Shown here: piece by piece, positions 25,686 to 34,002 of the stretch
How the letters are laid out: each line of letters starts with the position of its first letter
How positions within the stretch are numbered: the first letter of the stretch is position 1
NCBI RefSeq assembly: GCF_003315175.1
Contig: NZ_QNRQ01000019.1
Location: 1-44,840 of the forward strand
DNA: 44,840 nucleotides
Origin: Eoetvoesiella caeni
GTDB lineage: Bacteria > Pseudomonadota > Gammaproteobacteria > Burkholderiales > Burkholderiaceae_B
Direction of reading: 5' to 3'
Translations under genes and position numbers: made by a program
The notes under the pieces: model-generated
Database searches by the model: none
What the model saw: only the letters and a program-made list of their open reading frames with translations
What the model was told of the DNA's origin: nothing

Positions 25686-25854
25686 AAACTCTGGTTTCGC
25701 CTGTGCTTCCCTGTGCGCGAGTACCGTGGCTATTGATAGGATGCTTGCAACAAGGATTGCCATGCTCAATAAGAATCAACAAGCTGAATCGACACCGCTG
25801 CAAACTGAATGGCGAAAATTTCAAACTTAGTGAAGTTCGACAACTTGTCTGATG

Positions 25855-26160
25855 TCGATTGTCAGCGAGTTTGGCAATTTCTATTCAACGACAATTAACT
25901 TGTCCGGCGTGTTGCCTCAATTACACCGAACACACGGTTCGGGTATCGCGCAGCAGTACGATCGAGTTGAAATGTGTCATATATACCGTTCCGTCTCGCC
26001 TGATCGGTAGCCGGGTCAGGGTCGCCTCTTCGATGCAAAACTGGAGATCTGGTGTGGATCGGTGCACACGCTCACCTTGGATCGGGCTGCCCGTTGATGG
26101 CAAGTACCTCATTTACATCAAAGGCGAGCGTGCCGGGTCACGAAGCCTGCTGCGTCTGCC
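25855..26160 (+). pseudogene. Relic of an IS21-family element (end sequence plus istA C-terminal piece)
   Basis: At 25855-25876 the sequence GTCGATTGTCAGCGAGTTTG resembles repeats near 30.2-30.4 kb that look like IS21-type ends. Shortly after, one frame reads VIYTVPSRLIGSRVRV (about 25977-26025) and the next frame reads RLFDAKLEIWCGSVHTLTL (about 26026-26083). Together they match the C-terminal beta-rich part of IstA, which typically reads YTVPSRLIG, then RLYDDRLE and LTLPRGR. A frameshift joins the two and stops interrupt the rest. No other gene is visible between the vapB relic and the LuxR-type gene at 26416. Confidence 0.5.
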
Positions 26161-26415
26161 GCAATCGAGTTTCTGCTTACAAGTACCAACGATATGGCCA
26201 TCACGGCTGTGTATAAGGCCTTCATGTTATTCGCTCGCCTTAATAGAAGCTTGTCAGGTAATCTGGACCGATCTCCAAAATATCCCTCGACCACAAAAAG
26301 CGCGTGCAGCCTCCAAATTGATTAAGGCGTACTCAAGCAAAAACGGCGTCGTCAAAGTTGAAATTTGAATCAAAAATTCGTACAGTGAGAAGTCGCCCTT
26401 CTGGGAGAAGCAGCT

Positions 26416-27759
26416 ATGAAAACCAAGGCTTTTGTCGGCTTGATGGAAGAAATACCGCTGCTCACCTTACGCCAGCGCAAGCAGCTTCAAAAGCGGCTTG
26501 ATGAGCCAAATGGGCAGCAACAGAAACGGCTCAATTTCAGCGAAACGCCAGTGGGCTCGAAAACGCGGCAACAGGAAGATCGGTTGAGCCCGATAATCAA
26601 TCTCCTATATGACGCGGTGCTCAATGACGGCCAATGGCAGGGAATCGCTGCGGCCATCGCGAAGGCCTTTGACTCTACCAGTGTGGTACTCAAGATCTGC
26701 GGCGGCCCGCTCGGCCCGCAGCTGACAAGCGTAACCGACAACCTGCGCATTTCGGCGAGGGAGCAATCATGGGCCGACCACTGGCATCGCAACGACCTAT
26801 GGGTCGAACGCTCCGCGCTGCTGGACACCGGCCAAGTATTCACGAGCCAGAGTTTGATGCCCGACGCGCAGTTCGAGCGCACCGGCTTCTATCAGGACTG
26901 GACGCGACGACTCGACATCTACCACATGGTAGGTGTGCTGTTTCCCAGCGGTCATGGAGAAACCGGCGTGCTCGGGGTACACCGGATACGTGCCGCCGAT
27001 CCCTATGGCGAAGCCGATCGCCGCCAGTTGTATGCGCTCTTTCCGCATGTGCGCCGCGCGCTCGCCCTGGGTGACCGACTGCGCGAAAGCGAGCTGGCGC
27101 AGAGCGCCTCACTCGAGGCGCTCGAGCGCATTGAAACCGGGGTTCTGGTGGTCGATGCGTCCTGTACCGTGCTCTATGCCAACCGGGCTGCCGAATGGCT
27201 GCTGGAGTCAAGTCTCGAAATCCGCGTACAAGGGCAACGACTGGGCATCGACGACCCCAGTTTGAACAACCGGCTAGCGCGGCTGATCCGGGAGGCTGAG
27301 CAAACCGCCGCTGGCCGCGTTCATCTGCCGAGCCCGGCAATGGCGGTGGCGCGTTCGGACCGATTGCCAATCACCCTGCTGGTTGCGCCGTGGCGCGCCA
27401 CTTGGGCACCTGCCGATATTGCGCAACCCGCAGCGATGATTTTTATCCGCGATCCCGAAATCTCTGCATCGGCCACTAACCAGACACTGCGCGAGCTGTT
27501 CGGGCTGACACGTGCGGAAGCTGTAATTGCCACGGCGATAGGCGAAGGCCAGTCCTCAGAGCGCATTGCCGCCGCATTAGGTGTGGGCCTTGGTACGGTG
27601 CATACGCATTTGAAGAAGGCGCTGGCCAAGACAGGTACCAGCCGGCAGGGTGCACTGGCCGCTCTTGTAGCACGCAGCGTAGCAGGTATTTCCATCCCTG
27701 CAGTGCCTTTGCCAGTTCGTGAACGACCGCGTGACAAGCCGTCCGCAAATCGATCGTAA
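26416..27759 (+). CDS. LuxR-type helix-turn-helix transcriptional regulator
   Basis: The 447-residue protein ends in a LuxR-type DNA-binding domain (about 355-420): LRELFGLTRAEAVIATAIGE, then IAAALGVGLGTVHTHLKKAL and KTGTSRQGALAALV. A PAS-like segment precedes it (LERIETGVLVVDASCTVLYA). The N-terminal sensor region (about 60-220, LSPIINLLYDAVLNDGQWQG) is that of an uncharacterised class of LuxR-type regulators. The first 35 residues (MKTKAFVGLMEEIPLLTLRQ and QRKQLQKRL nearby) look like the start of an IS1595-family transposase rather than a regulator. GGAG lies upstream of this ATG, so that leader is probably translated. The ligand and targets are unknown; it sits upstream of a Sel1 protein gene in the same direction. 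Confidence 0.78.
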   Translation: MKTKAFVGLMEEIPLLTLRQRKQLQKRLDEPNGQQQKRLNFSETPVGSKTRQQEDRLSPIINLLYDAVLNDGQWQGIAAAIAKAFDSTSVVLKICGGPLGPQLTSVTDNLRISAREQSWADHWHRNDLWVERSALLDTGQVFTSQSLMPDAQFERTGFYQDWTRRLDIYHMVGVLFPSGHGETGVLGVHRIRAADPYGEADRRQLYALFPHVRRALALGDRLRESELAQSASLEALERIETGVLVVDASCTVLYANRAAEWLLESSLEIRVQGQRLGIDDPSLNNRLARLIREAEQTAAGRVHLPSPAMAVARSDRLPITLLVAPWRATWAPADIAQPAAMIFIRDPEISASATNQTLRELFGLTRAEAVIATAIGEGQSSERIAAALGVGLGTVHTHLKKALAKTGTSRQGALAALVARSVAGISIPAVPLPVRERPRDKPSANRS

Positions 27760-28069
27760 ACCGATCACAAAGCTACCGTAACAAATTCCCCGTATTTCTC
27801 TCCCGTTTGGGCAATGACCGTAGGACGCCTTCATCGTAAATTGACGATACAGAGATCGACCGGCGGTTGTATATATCCGCTGTAAACCTCTAGTCGCGCG
27901 CGATCAAAGGCGTCCGGCAGCACTCCGACAGACATCCATCCGATTTGCCAGTAATGAGTGAGAGAGGGTTAACGGGAGGCGCAAGAGCCGTTCGATCGGT
28001 GCAGGCCTAACGACAACATGACGCTATTTTTGGCAAGCCCGTAGCTAATTGCCAAGGCAGGAGAATCTC
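27760..28069. other. Intergenic region before the Sel1 gene
   Basis: This 310-bp gap has no coding-like frame. TTGACG at 27841-27846 and TGTATA at 27869-27874 resemble promoter elements but are 22 bp apart, too far for a normal sigma-70 promoter. AGGAG at 28058-28062 is the ribosome site of the next gene. No terminator was recognised. Confidence 0.4.
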
Positions 28070-28999
28070 ATGAAAAGCCTTCTATTTGCGGCGTTGCTGT
28101 CAATCCTTTGTATAGGCTCCAAAGCGTCGGCCGGACTTCATGAAGGAGTCGAGGCCTATCAGAAAGGTGACTATCGCCTGGCGATACAGGAGCTCAGCCC
28201 CCTTGCAAGGCAAGGTGACCGTTACGCGCAGCTCTGCCTGGGAGTCATGTATCTCGATGGTGGCCACGGCGTGCAGCAAGACGACGAACAAGCCACAAAA
28301 TGGCTTCGCTTGGCGGCAGACCAGGGTGATGACTTGGCGCAGGTTAGCCTTGGACATTTCTATTCCAAAAGGGATCATGAGGAGGCCGCCAAATGGTTCC
28401 GACTAGCAGCGGAACAAGGCACCGCTTCGGCGCAGCGCGAACTGGCACTCTTATACTTCAACGGCACGAGGTTCCCCGAGGGGGAGTTTGTGGCCAAGGG
28501 CACGGGGTTGGTGCCGAGAGACGATAAGGAAGCCGCGAAGTGGTTCCGCCTAGCAGCAGAACAAGGCGACGATTTGGGGCAAGTCAACCTGGGAGTCATA
28601 TACGCCAACGGTAAAGGCGTAGCGCAGGACTACAAGGAGGCCGTCAAGTGGTTCCGTCTGGCGGCAGACCAAGGCTCCAGTAGCGCGCAGCGTAACCTCG
28701 GCGCCATGTTCGTTTACGGCAAAGGCGTACCTGAAAATCGAGTGGCCGCCTGTGCGCTATTAGACCTTGCTGTCGCCGCCGGGGCCAAGACCGACGGATC
28801 ACTTACCGAACTCCACGGCTTACTACCGCAAACAATGACCAAAAATGAAATTAAAGCCTCGCTAGCTTTGACTCAACAAATGGCAGAACCCGGCAACCTG
28901 CTAAAGGCATTGGATCAATACGTCAAGAGCACAGTAACCCAGCAGCACCGAGACACCGGACTCATCACAAATCCAATGGGCCGCCATAAGCAGAAATAA
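28070..28999 (+). CDS. Exported Sel1-repeat protein
   Basis: The 309-residue protein starts with a signal peptide (MKSLLFAALLSILCIGSKAS, cut near ASA) and then has about five to six Sel1-like TPR repeats of some 36 residues, with consensus A-KWFRLAA-QG---AQ--LG--Y--G-GV. Examples are EQATKWLRLAADQGDDLAQV and EAAKWFRLAAEQGDDLGQVN. Such proteins are periplasmic adaptors that hold protein partners; the partner here is unknown. The ATG at 28070 was chosen because AGGAG lies seven bases upstream and the signal peptide begins there. It follows the LuxR-type gene in the same direction, 310 bp away, so regulation by it is possible but unproven. Confidence 0.88.
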   Translation: MKSLLFAALLSILCIGSKASAGLHEGVEAYQKGDYRLAIQELSPLARQGDRYAQLCLGVMYLDGGHGVQQDDEQATKWLRLAADQGDDLAQVSLGHFYSKRDHEEAAKWFRLAAEQGTASAQRELALLYFNGTRFPEGEFVAKGTGLVPRDDKEAAKWFRLAAEQGDDLGQVNLGVIYANGKGVAQDYKEAVKWFRLAADQGSSSAQRNLGAMFVYGKGVPENRVAACALLDLAVAAGAKTDGSLTELHGLLPQTMTKNEIKASLALTQQMAEPGNLLKALDQYVKSTVTQQHRDTGLITNPMGRHKQK

Positions 29000-29072
29000 A
29001 CGTGGCTCGGACAAACTGCCCAGCTATAAACATGTCCTTAAGTGAAATTGAGTTATCCAAAAGGAGAGCGAT

Positions 29073-30005
29073 ATGCTGATTAAGCTGGTCAAGAGCACAA
29101 TGCCCGTGCCCCGCGAATTTCTTCCAGTGCAGCCCCGCGCGTTATTCGCTGCGGTGGCAATGTTCTGTCTGGCTTCGCTATCGATGCTGGCTCAGGCGGA
29201 TGTCATGTATCAGCGCCAGCCGGATGGCAAGATGCGTCTGGTTGTGATACCGGAGCCGCCTGCAAATGGTCAATACGCCTGCCGAGCGCTCATCAAATAC
29301 AGCAAAGATCGAGGCGAAGTCCTGATGCCCGCGAACTCTGCCGATGAAGCCAGCAAATTGTCCGTGAACGAGTTGGGTGATGGGCCGATCAAATGTCGGG
29401 AACTCAAGGATGGAGAGAAGATCGGCGATTCCAAACCACCCGGAAATCCTCTGGACGGCCCGTTTTCTCGCATGCACATGGGTAGTTATTTCAACGCGAT
29501 CTATCATGGGGACCGTGACGTCGTGCGAGCGCTTGACCAGCAATACCTTGGCAAACTTACTACCGACGTCAAGGACGCCTTCGGTAATAACCCGATTTGG
29601 CAGATGATTGTCAGTGCATTGCAACCGGATCAGGCGACACTACTTATTCCGGCCATCAAGACATATGCGCAGAGCTACGGGAGCGCCTACAAAAGGTGTC
29701 TTCGGAAAGACGCCGTGCCAATAACGTTCGTCCGGACTGTTTCCAATCAATATGGCGTCGTCTCTAACACCAACATCGTTTATTGGGTAAATCCGGAATT
29801 CGCGGCGGCGCTCAAGGAGACTACAGAAGGGCCTGTTGAAAACGTCGGAAATACTCTCGGTGATATGGGGTATGGCAGCCCTTTCGCTCGCACCCAGAGC
29901 GCGATACAGGAAATCATGGGTTCTTTTAGCTGTGACGATCCGGTGATCAAGCAGTTCGAATCACAGCTTTTACAGATGTATGCAACACCTATGTCGGTGC
30001 AGTAG
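29073..30005 (+). CDS. Exported protein of unknown function
   Basis: I do not recognise this 310-residue protein. It has a signal peptide with a long charged front part (hydrophobic core ALFAAVAMFCLASLSMLAQA, cut near residue 42). The mature part starts DVMYQRQPDGKMRLVVIPEP and contains Cys residues (YACRAL, IKCREL, YKRCLRK, FSCDDP), four in all, which could make two disulfides. A central segment HGDRDVVRALDQQYLGKLTT looks helical. AAAAGGAGAG lies just before the ATG. It lies 74 bp after the Sel1 gene in the same direction, so the two are probably one unit, and Sel1 proteins often serve as partners of such exported proteins. No membrane anchor is visible after the signal. Confidence 0.7.
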   Translation: MLIKLVKSTMPVPREFLPVQPRALFAAVAMFCLASLSMLAQADVMYQRQPDGKMRLVVIPEPPANGQYACRALIKYSKDRGEVLMPANSADEASKLSVNELGDGPIKCRELKDGEKIGDSKPPGNPLDGPFSRMHMGSYFNAIYHGDRDVVRALDQQYLGKLTTDVKDAFGNNPIWQMIVSALQPDQATLLIPAIKTYAQSYGSAYKRCLRKDAVPITFVRTVSNQYGVVSNTNIVYWVNPEFAAALKETTEGPVENVGNTLGDMGYGSPFARTQSAIQEIMGSFSCDDPVIKQFESQLLQMYATPMSVQ

Positions 30006-30190
30006 CAAAGACAGGGAAGGGTTAGCAAAATTTTCGAATCTCGCTCGTATCTTGGGTGTAGCAGTTGGCCGGCCTGGCATCTCGTGTTGCATTTATTCGT
30101 CATGAAGGTCCACCACCGTACAGCTTCTCCTCAAAAGCGGTGCGGGCGGGGAAAGTGTCGATGCAATGTTCAATCACGGCAAGAGGATGA

Positions 30191-30216
30191 AGATCGACAG
30201 CAAACTCTGTCGATCT
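30191..30216. terminator. 10-bp inverted repeat downstream of the exported-protein gene
   Basis: AGATCGACAG and CTGTCGATCT pair perfectly around CAAACT, and the plus strand continues ACAATTTTCC. It lies 186 bp after the exported-protein stop and also downstream of the convergent parE gene. A rho-independent terminator is possible but the T-run is weak; a protein-binding site or IS end is an alternative, since GTCGAT recurs in the nearby repeats. Confidence 0.4.
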
Positions 30217-30230
30217 ACAATTTTCCTGGT

Positions 30231-30415
30231 GTCGATTTTCGCTGAGTTTGCAAATCCGGCTTATGGAAGATCAATGACTTACCGCTGTCTTGTATTTTGA
30301 GTTTGCAACTTTCGGAGGTTTACATCGTTCAGTTTGCAAATTTCGAGTGAATTTGATGGATTTTTCTCCTTTGTCGATTGTCATTGAGTTTGGCCACGCC
30401 GCTCATGAAGGATCA
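30231..30415. repeat. Diverged IS21-like terminal repeats
   Basis: Two related stretches of about 50 bp begin TGTCGATTTTCGCTGAGTTTG (from 30231) and TGTCGATTGTCATTGAGTTT (from 30373) and both end near GATCAAT-ACT; a weaker copy with TTCAGTTTGCAAATTTCG lies near 30329. A single copy also occurs at 25855. Repeated blocks of this kind mark the ends of IS21-family elements. The remaining 30006-30190 has nothing recognisable. Confidence 0.45.
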
Positions 30416-30750
30416 ATAACTAAATCCGACTGCTGCGAGTCCTCAGGTTCGTCGTGCAACAAGGTTTCATAGTCCTGGCCACCATAGAAAACCCCCAAGA
30501 CGGAAACGCGCTCGTCGCCCACCTGAAACGCAATAATCGTCCGCTTCTTGTAATGGGTGATACGTAAGCCAGGGCGTATGTCATTGCGTAAGTAGCCACG
30601 ATTGGGGAAGCTTTGAAAGCTCTCGCAATAGCTCAGGATGCCATCGGTGTACCGCTTAGCGATGTCAGGCGAGGCCGCTTTAGCGATGTAGTTGTACAAG
30701 GCGACAACCTGCTCTTCGGCCTCGGGAGCGAAGACAACGGGGTAGTTCAT
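30403..30750 (-). CDS. parE: ParE/RelE-family toxin
   Basis: The 115-residue protein has the ParE/RelE fold pattern: a first strand and helix (VVFAPEAEEQVVALYNYIAK), SFPNRGYLRNDIRPGLRITH in the middle, and the last strands KRTIIAFQVGDERVSVLGVF. ParE toxins usually act on DNA gyrase, RelE-type ones on mRNA; the length and the antitoxin type point to ParE. The C terminus after YYG-type residues is extended by about 20 acidic residues (DEPEDSQQSD). The start overlaps the antitoxin stop by four bases (ATGA), so translation is coupled. The tail lies over the IS21-like repeat at 30403-30415 and may be derived from it. Confidence 0.86.
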   Translation of the reverse strand: MNYPVVFAPEAEEQVVALYNYIAKAASPDIAKRYTDGILSYCESFQSFPNRGYLRNDIRPGLRITHYKKRTIIAFQVGDERVSVLGVFYGGQDYETLLHDEPEDSQQSDLVIDPS

Positions 30751-31016
30751 CGTGTCTTGTTATGTTCAGCAGCAAGGCGGTCACGCACGCTCTCGATAGC
30801 TACGGCTCTGGTCGGATCTTCCTTTAACGCATCGAAGACAGGGCCAACATGGCCAATCAACCAACTTTCCACGGCTCGATCACGCGCCTGAAGAATACGT
30901 AAGCCATCACGGATGACCTCACTTTCGGACGCATATTCCCCGGCGCGAACCTTGGCCTTTACTATTTCAGCCATTTCTTTGGGCAAAGTAATACTCATTT
31001 GCTGAGTTGTTCGCAT
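30747..31016 (-). CDS. parD: ParD-family antitoxin
   Basis: The 89-residue protein starts with the ribbon-helix-helix DNA-binding part (MSITLPKEMAEIVKAKVRAG and ESEVIRDGLRILQ) and ends in a helical toxin-binding part (DPTRAVAIESVRDRLAAE). The ATG at 31014-31016 was chosen because GGAG lies eight bases upstream; a longer start at 31037 lies inside the operator palindrome region. It neutralises the ParE toxin and would repress its own promoter by binding the palindrome at 31038-31052. Confidence 0.88.
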   Translation of the reverse strand: MRTTQQMSITLPKEMAEIVKAKVRAGEYASESEVIRDGLRILQARDRAVESWLIGHVGPVFDALKEDPTRAVAIESVRDRLAAEHNKTR

Positions 31017-31037
31017 GACAAGCTCCGTGTAAAACAA

Positions 31038-31052
31038 TAGGATTTAATCCTA
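31038..31052. promoter_or_regulatory. parDE operator palindrome
   Basis: TAGGATTTAATCCTA is a perfect 7-bp inverted repeat around one base, 22 bases upstream of the parD ATG. Its place and symmetry are right for autoregulation by ParD, a ribbon-helix-helix dimer. Binding is inferred. Confidence 0.6.
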
Positions 31053-31654
31053 CACCAAATGCTAAGACATGTCTGTGTCGAATACCGCCCAGGTTAGCAG
31101 TGGCAAGCAACACTGGAGTTGCAAACTGAGTTGTCGAAATTCACTAAAATTCGAACAGCCCCACCCATCAAGTCAAATACTTAGCTGAAAACGGTGCATT
31201 CTATTTTGAATTTTCTAGCCAGCCAAAACTAAATTCTGCAATGATCTAGTCAAATATTTTTAAATTGTTCAAAACTGCACTCTGCGCGCACTAGCACTCA
31301 GCAGACGAAATATCCGTTTACCCACGCGTGAAAAACCTCCGCCAGCTCAGAGCGGCCGTTTAGCGACCACGTCTTCTTGTTCCGGCGTCGCAAGTGCCAT
31401 CGCATCATGGTGCTCTAATGAAGCGGTGATGGTATGTGCTTGCCGCATAAGTGCCCGAATGGTACGAAGTTACGGGGTATACGGCAAGGTACTTAGCCGC
31501 GCTATCGAAAACATGAGGACAACGACCAAGGTCGTAGACGCACGGCATGTCGAAACCGTGATCAAGAAGGTTATCGAGCAGCGGAAGCGCCGTGCCTATT
31601 TTTGCGGTGGGCGCTTGGTTATTAGTGAGCGCCGCTCCCGATTGGCCGAAGGCA
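31053..31654. other. Gene-free region with possible relics
   Basis: No convincing gene lies here. 31110-31155 (GAGTTGTCGAAATTCACTAA) is close to the reverse complement of 25828-25848, so both may be ends of one lost element. 31195-31275 is AT-rich. 31426-31654 is open on the plus strand in frame with the IS3 transposase fragment, but its translation (for example VETVIKKVIEQRKRRAYF) is not transposase-like, so it is probably foreign sequence joined to the IS remnant. Confidence 0.4.
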
Positions 31655-32143
31655 GTATCCGCACATACGAAGGCTGGTTGTATTTGGCGGTTGTTGTCGA
31701 CTTGTTCTCTCGCCAAGTCGTGGGCTGGTCAATGGATTCGCGCATGAGCAAAGACCTGGTTTTGCAGGCCTTGTTGGCTGCGGTATGGAGGCGCAAGCCC
31801 AAGCAAAGTATCATGGTGCATTCCGACCAGGGCAGTCAATTTACGCGCTATGAATGGGCGGCGTTTCTGGCTTCCCACAATTTGCAGCCGAGTATGAGCC
31901 GTCGAGGCAACTGTCACGACAATGCGGTGGCAGAAAGCTTTTTTCAGCTGCTCGAGCGCGAACGCATCAAACGAAAAATCTATAAAACCAGGGAGCTGGC
32001 ACGCCAAGATATCTTTGACTACATCGAAATGTTCTACAACCCGATTCGTCGGCATGGCCATGCCGCGAACCTTTCGCCGGTAAACTACGAACGGCAATAC
32101 TTTTCTGAGGCAACGAACTGTCTATAAAAGCCTGGCCGATTCA
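31655..32143 (+). mobile_element. 3' remnant of an IS3-family element
   Basis: Only the transposase catalytic half and the right end remain. The plus frame from about 31660 to its stop at 32127 encodes TYEGWLYLAVVVDLFSRQVV, then HSDQGSQFT, NCHDNAVAESFFQLLERERI and FYNPIRRHGHAANLSPVNYE: the DDE triad (Asp in VVDLF, Asp in HSDQG, Glu in VAESFF) of IS3 OrfB. The N-terminal HTH part and OrfA are missing, so it cannot move by itself. The likely right end is GCCTGGCCGATTCA, finishing at 32143, which matches the TGAATC-type ends of IS3 elements when reversed. Confidence 0.8.
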
Positions 32144-32742
32144 AAGTGACTTTCTTCGCTATCCCACTGCCGAAGCTTGCGGATGACCCCAGGAGCCCAT
32201 AGCAATAGTCCGATTACTGTCCATCCCATCATGGCCAGACCAGCATCTGCTTGCTCATCCGCAAGATAGACGCTGCAAAGCTGTTGCGGTGCCTCCCGAT
32301 AGAGCATCCCCACGACGAACGTCATCCAAAACCAGTTCATGATGAAAAAAGTCTGAACGATGATGTTTGTCCGGTGCCACGACAAGCCGGCCAGCATCCC
32401 AGCCAGCACCATGCTAATTACCTTGGCCAACGCTACACCAGGCAAGAGCACGGCATAATCGAGCGCGGACGGCACCATCCATACCGACACCGCTATCATT
32501 GAGAAGGTCAACGCCGGAACTCCGGCGGCATTCCATGGCGCCAGCGCTTGAAACAAACAGGCGCCGGCGACTCTTGCCGCGAACCACCCGACAATGAAGA
32601 GCAGGGGTAACTCCAGGCCCATATGACGCGTCATCGAGGCTTCCAACCAAGGCTGTAAAAATGCCAAGATGGCAAGTAGAATCCCGGGCGCGGCCCAGTG
32701 GCTAATCCGCTCGCCAAATATTTTTCTCTTGATCCAATACAT
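32122..32742 (-). CDS. Membrane protein of the oxidase operon, tail replaced by an IS end
   Basis: The 206-residue protein has five to six hydrophobic segments (ILLAILAFLQPWL, LLFIVGWFAARVAGACLF, LTFSMIAVSVWMVPSALDYA, IVQTFFIMNWFWMTFVVGML, GWTVIGLLLWAPGVI). The layout resembles CtaG/DUF1404-like membrane proteins found near haem-copper oxidases, which would suggest oxidase assembly, but I cannot name the family with certainty. It is the last gene of the leftward oxidase operon, starting 2 bp after the SCO gene. The final residues (about FESARLL) are encoded by the right end of the IS3 remnant at 32122-32143, so the natural C terminus is lost. The helices appear complete, so function may remain. 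Confidence 0.72.
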   Translation of the reverse strand: MYWIKRKIFGERISHWAAPGILLAILAFLQPWLEASMTRHMGLELPLLFIVGWFAARVAGACLFQALAPWNAAGVPALTFSMIAVSVWMVPSALDYAVLLPGVALAKVISMVLAGMLAGLSWHRTNIIVQTFFIMNWFWMTFVVGMLYREAPQQLCSVYLADEQADAGLAMMGWTVIGLLLWAPGVIRKLRQWDSEESHFESARLL

Positions 32743-32744
32743 TC

Positions 32745-33389
32745 TCAGCGCCTCGTTTCAACCCGAGCCGCCGCTAGGTAATCGGCCATTGCAAGATCAG
32801 GTCGGTCTATGTCATACGCCTTCGAAAGACGGCCAGTTTCATCGATCAAAAACAATGCCGCGTTGTGCGAGTAGCCCCCAAGCCCGTCGGGCAAGATAAT
32901 GATATCGAAGAGTTTTAGCAACGCAGGTAAATCGGCTTGGTCTCGAACGGTAGCAAATTGCCAAAGCTCCGGCGCAGCGCCCATGCGGCGCGCATAGTCG
33001 GCCATGACATCGGGCGTATCGTTAGCGGGATCGAAACTGAGCGTCAGTAGTTGGACCTTACCCTCCAGCCCTCTGGACTGAATGGCATGCTGCATCCATG
33101 ATTGCCCCGCGACACTGGTGCGGCAGATGGACTGGCATTGCAGATAGACTAGGGTCACAAAGGTAACCTTGGGGGCCGGGGTTCCATAGCTGCTGAGTGG
33201 TAAGACACCGCCGTCCGCATCGACCAGCTCCAGGGGCGGAAGCGTTCGAGGAGCACGTTCTAATTGCACGCGTCGCACGCTGTCGGCCGTTACCGCCGCG
33301 AATCCTGATGTCACGCCGGCAAAAGCCAATAGACCCAAACAGAGTATGCCGACAAGTGCCAGGCTGGAGCGTCCGTATGCGGATTTCAT
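32745..33389 (-). CDS. SCO1/SenC-family copper chaperone
   Basis: The 214-residue protein has one N-terminal membrane anchor or signal (LALVGILCLGLLAFAGVTSG) and a thioredoxin-like domain with the SCO copper motif CQSIC (in VYLQCQSICRTSVAG) and the distant His ligand in GGYSHNAALFLID. SCO proteins deliver copper to, or reduce thiols of, cytochrome oxidases in the periplasm. That agrees with its place in the oxidase operon, between the cytochrome c gene and the membrane protein gene. All copper ligands are present. The length is normal. Confidence 0.9.
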   Translation of the reverse strand: MKSAYGRSSLALVGILCLGLLAFAGVTSGFAAVTADSVRRVQLERAPRTLPPLELVDADGGVLPLSSYGTPAPKVTFVTLVYLQCQSICRTSVAGQSWMQHAIQSRGLEGKVQLLTLSFDPANDTPDVMADYARRMGAAPELWQFATVRDQADLPALLKLFDIIILPDGLGGYSHNAALFLIDETGRLSKAYDIDRPDLAMADYLAAARVETRR

Positions 33390-33399
33390 ATTGAATGCC

Positions 33400-34002
33400 C
33401 TATTCTGAAGGTGGCGCCGATGCCTTCAGAAGATCGTCCTCTCCCGCCCATGGCTGAGTCTGTTGCTCCGTTTCCTTGCGAACCTTCTCGACCAAAGAGG
33501 CATCCACAGCTTGGCTATTGTTTCCCCATTCATTGCGGATGAACGTCAATACTGCTGCAAGCTCCGAGTCGTTGAACTGGGCACCAAAGGCGGGCATTGC
33601 TCCGTTATAGGTTGTATTAGATACCGTGATGGGGCCAGTCATGCCATGCAGAACAATCCTGGCGAGAACCTCCGGATCGCCGGTCACCCAGTTTACGCCG
33701 GCGAGCGGGGGGAAGACGCCAGGCAGACCTTGACCTGTCGCTTGATGACATGCCTGACATGCAGCTGTGAAAATCTGCTTCCCGTCAATAGCCCCACCCT
33801 CGGCCGGGGTTGCTGCCACCAATGTAGCGGGGTTTCGTTGATCGCCCAAAGCAGCGACGCTGTTTGGACTTGAAACAAAAATATAGTACACAGCCCACAC
33901 CAGAAGTGCTGCGATCAAGCCGAGCAGCACACGGGGAACAGGGTTGTTTAGCTCATGCGGGTCAGCACTCTCGGATGCCCTGGTTTGCTTTGGTTTGTTC
34001 AT
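33400..34002 (-). CDS. Membrane-anchored mono-haem cytochrome c
   Basis: The 200-residue protein has an N-terminal membrane helix (about 25-45, VLLGLIAALLVWAVYYIFV) and a class I cytochrome c domain with the haem site CQACH, a following GLPGVFPPLAG stretch, and the axial Met in the loop GAMPAFG. It takes the role of the CcoP-type electron entry subunit, but has only one haem where CcoP has two. The ATG overlaps the ccoO stop (TAATG), so translation is coupled. It should pass electrons from soluble cytochromes to the CcoO/CcoN core. Confidence 0.9.
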   Translation of the reverse strand: MNKPKQTRASESADPHELNNPVPRVLLGLIAALLVWAVYYIFVSSPNSVAALGDQRNPATLVAATPAEGGAIDGKQIFTAACQACHQATGQGLPGVFPPLAGVNWVTGDPEVLARIVLHGMTGPITVSNTTYNGAMPAFGAQFNDSELAAVLTFIRNEWGNNSQAVDASLVEKVRKETEQQTQPWAGEDDLLKASAPPSE

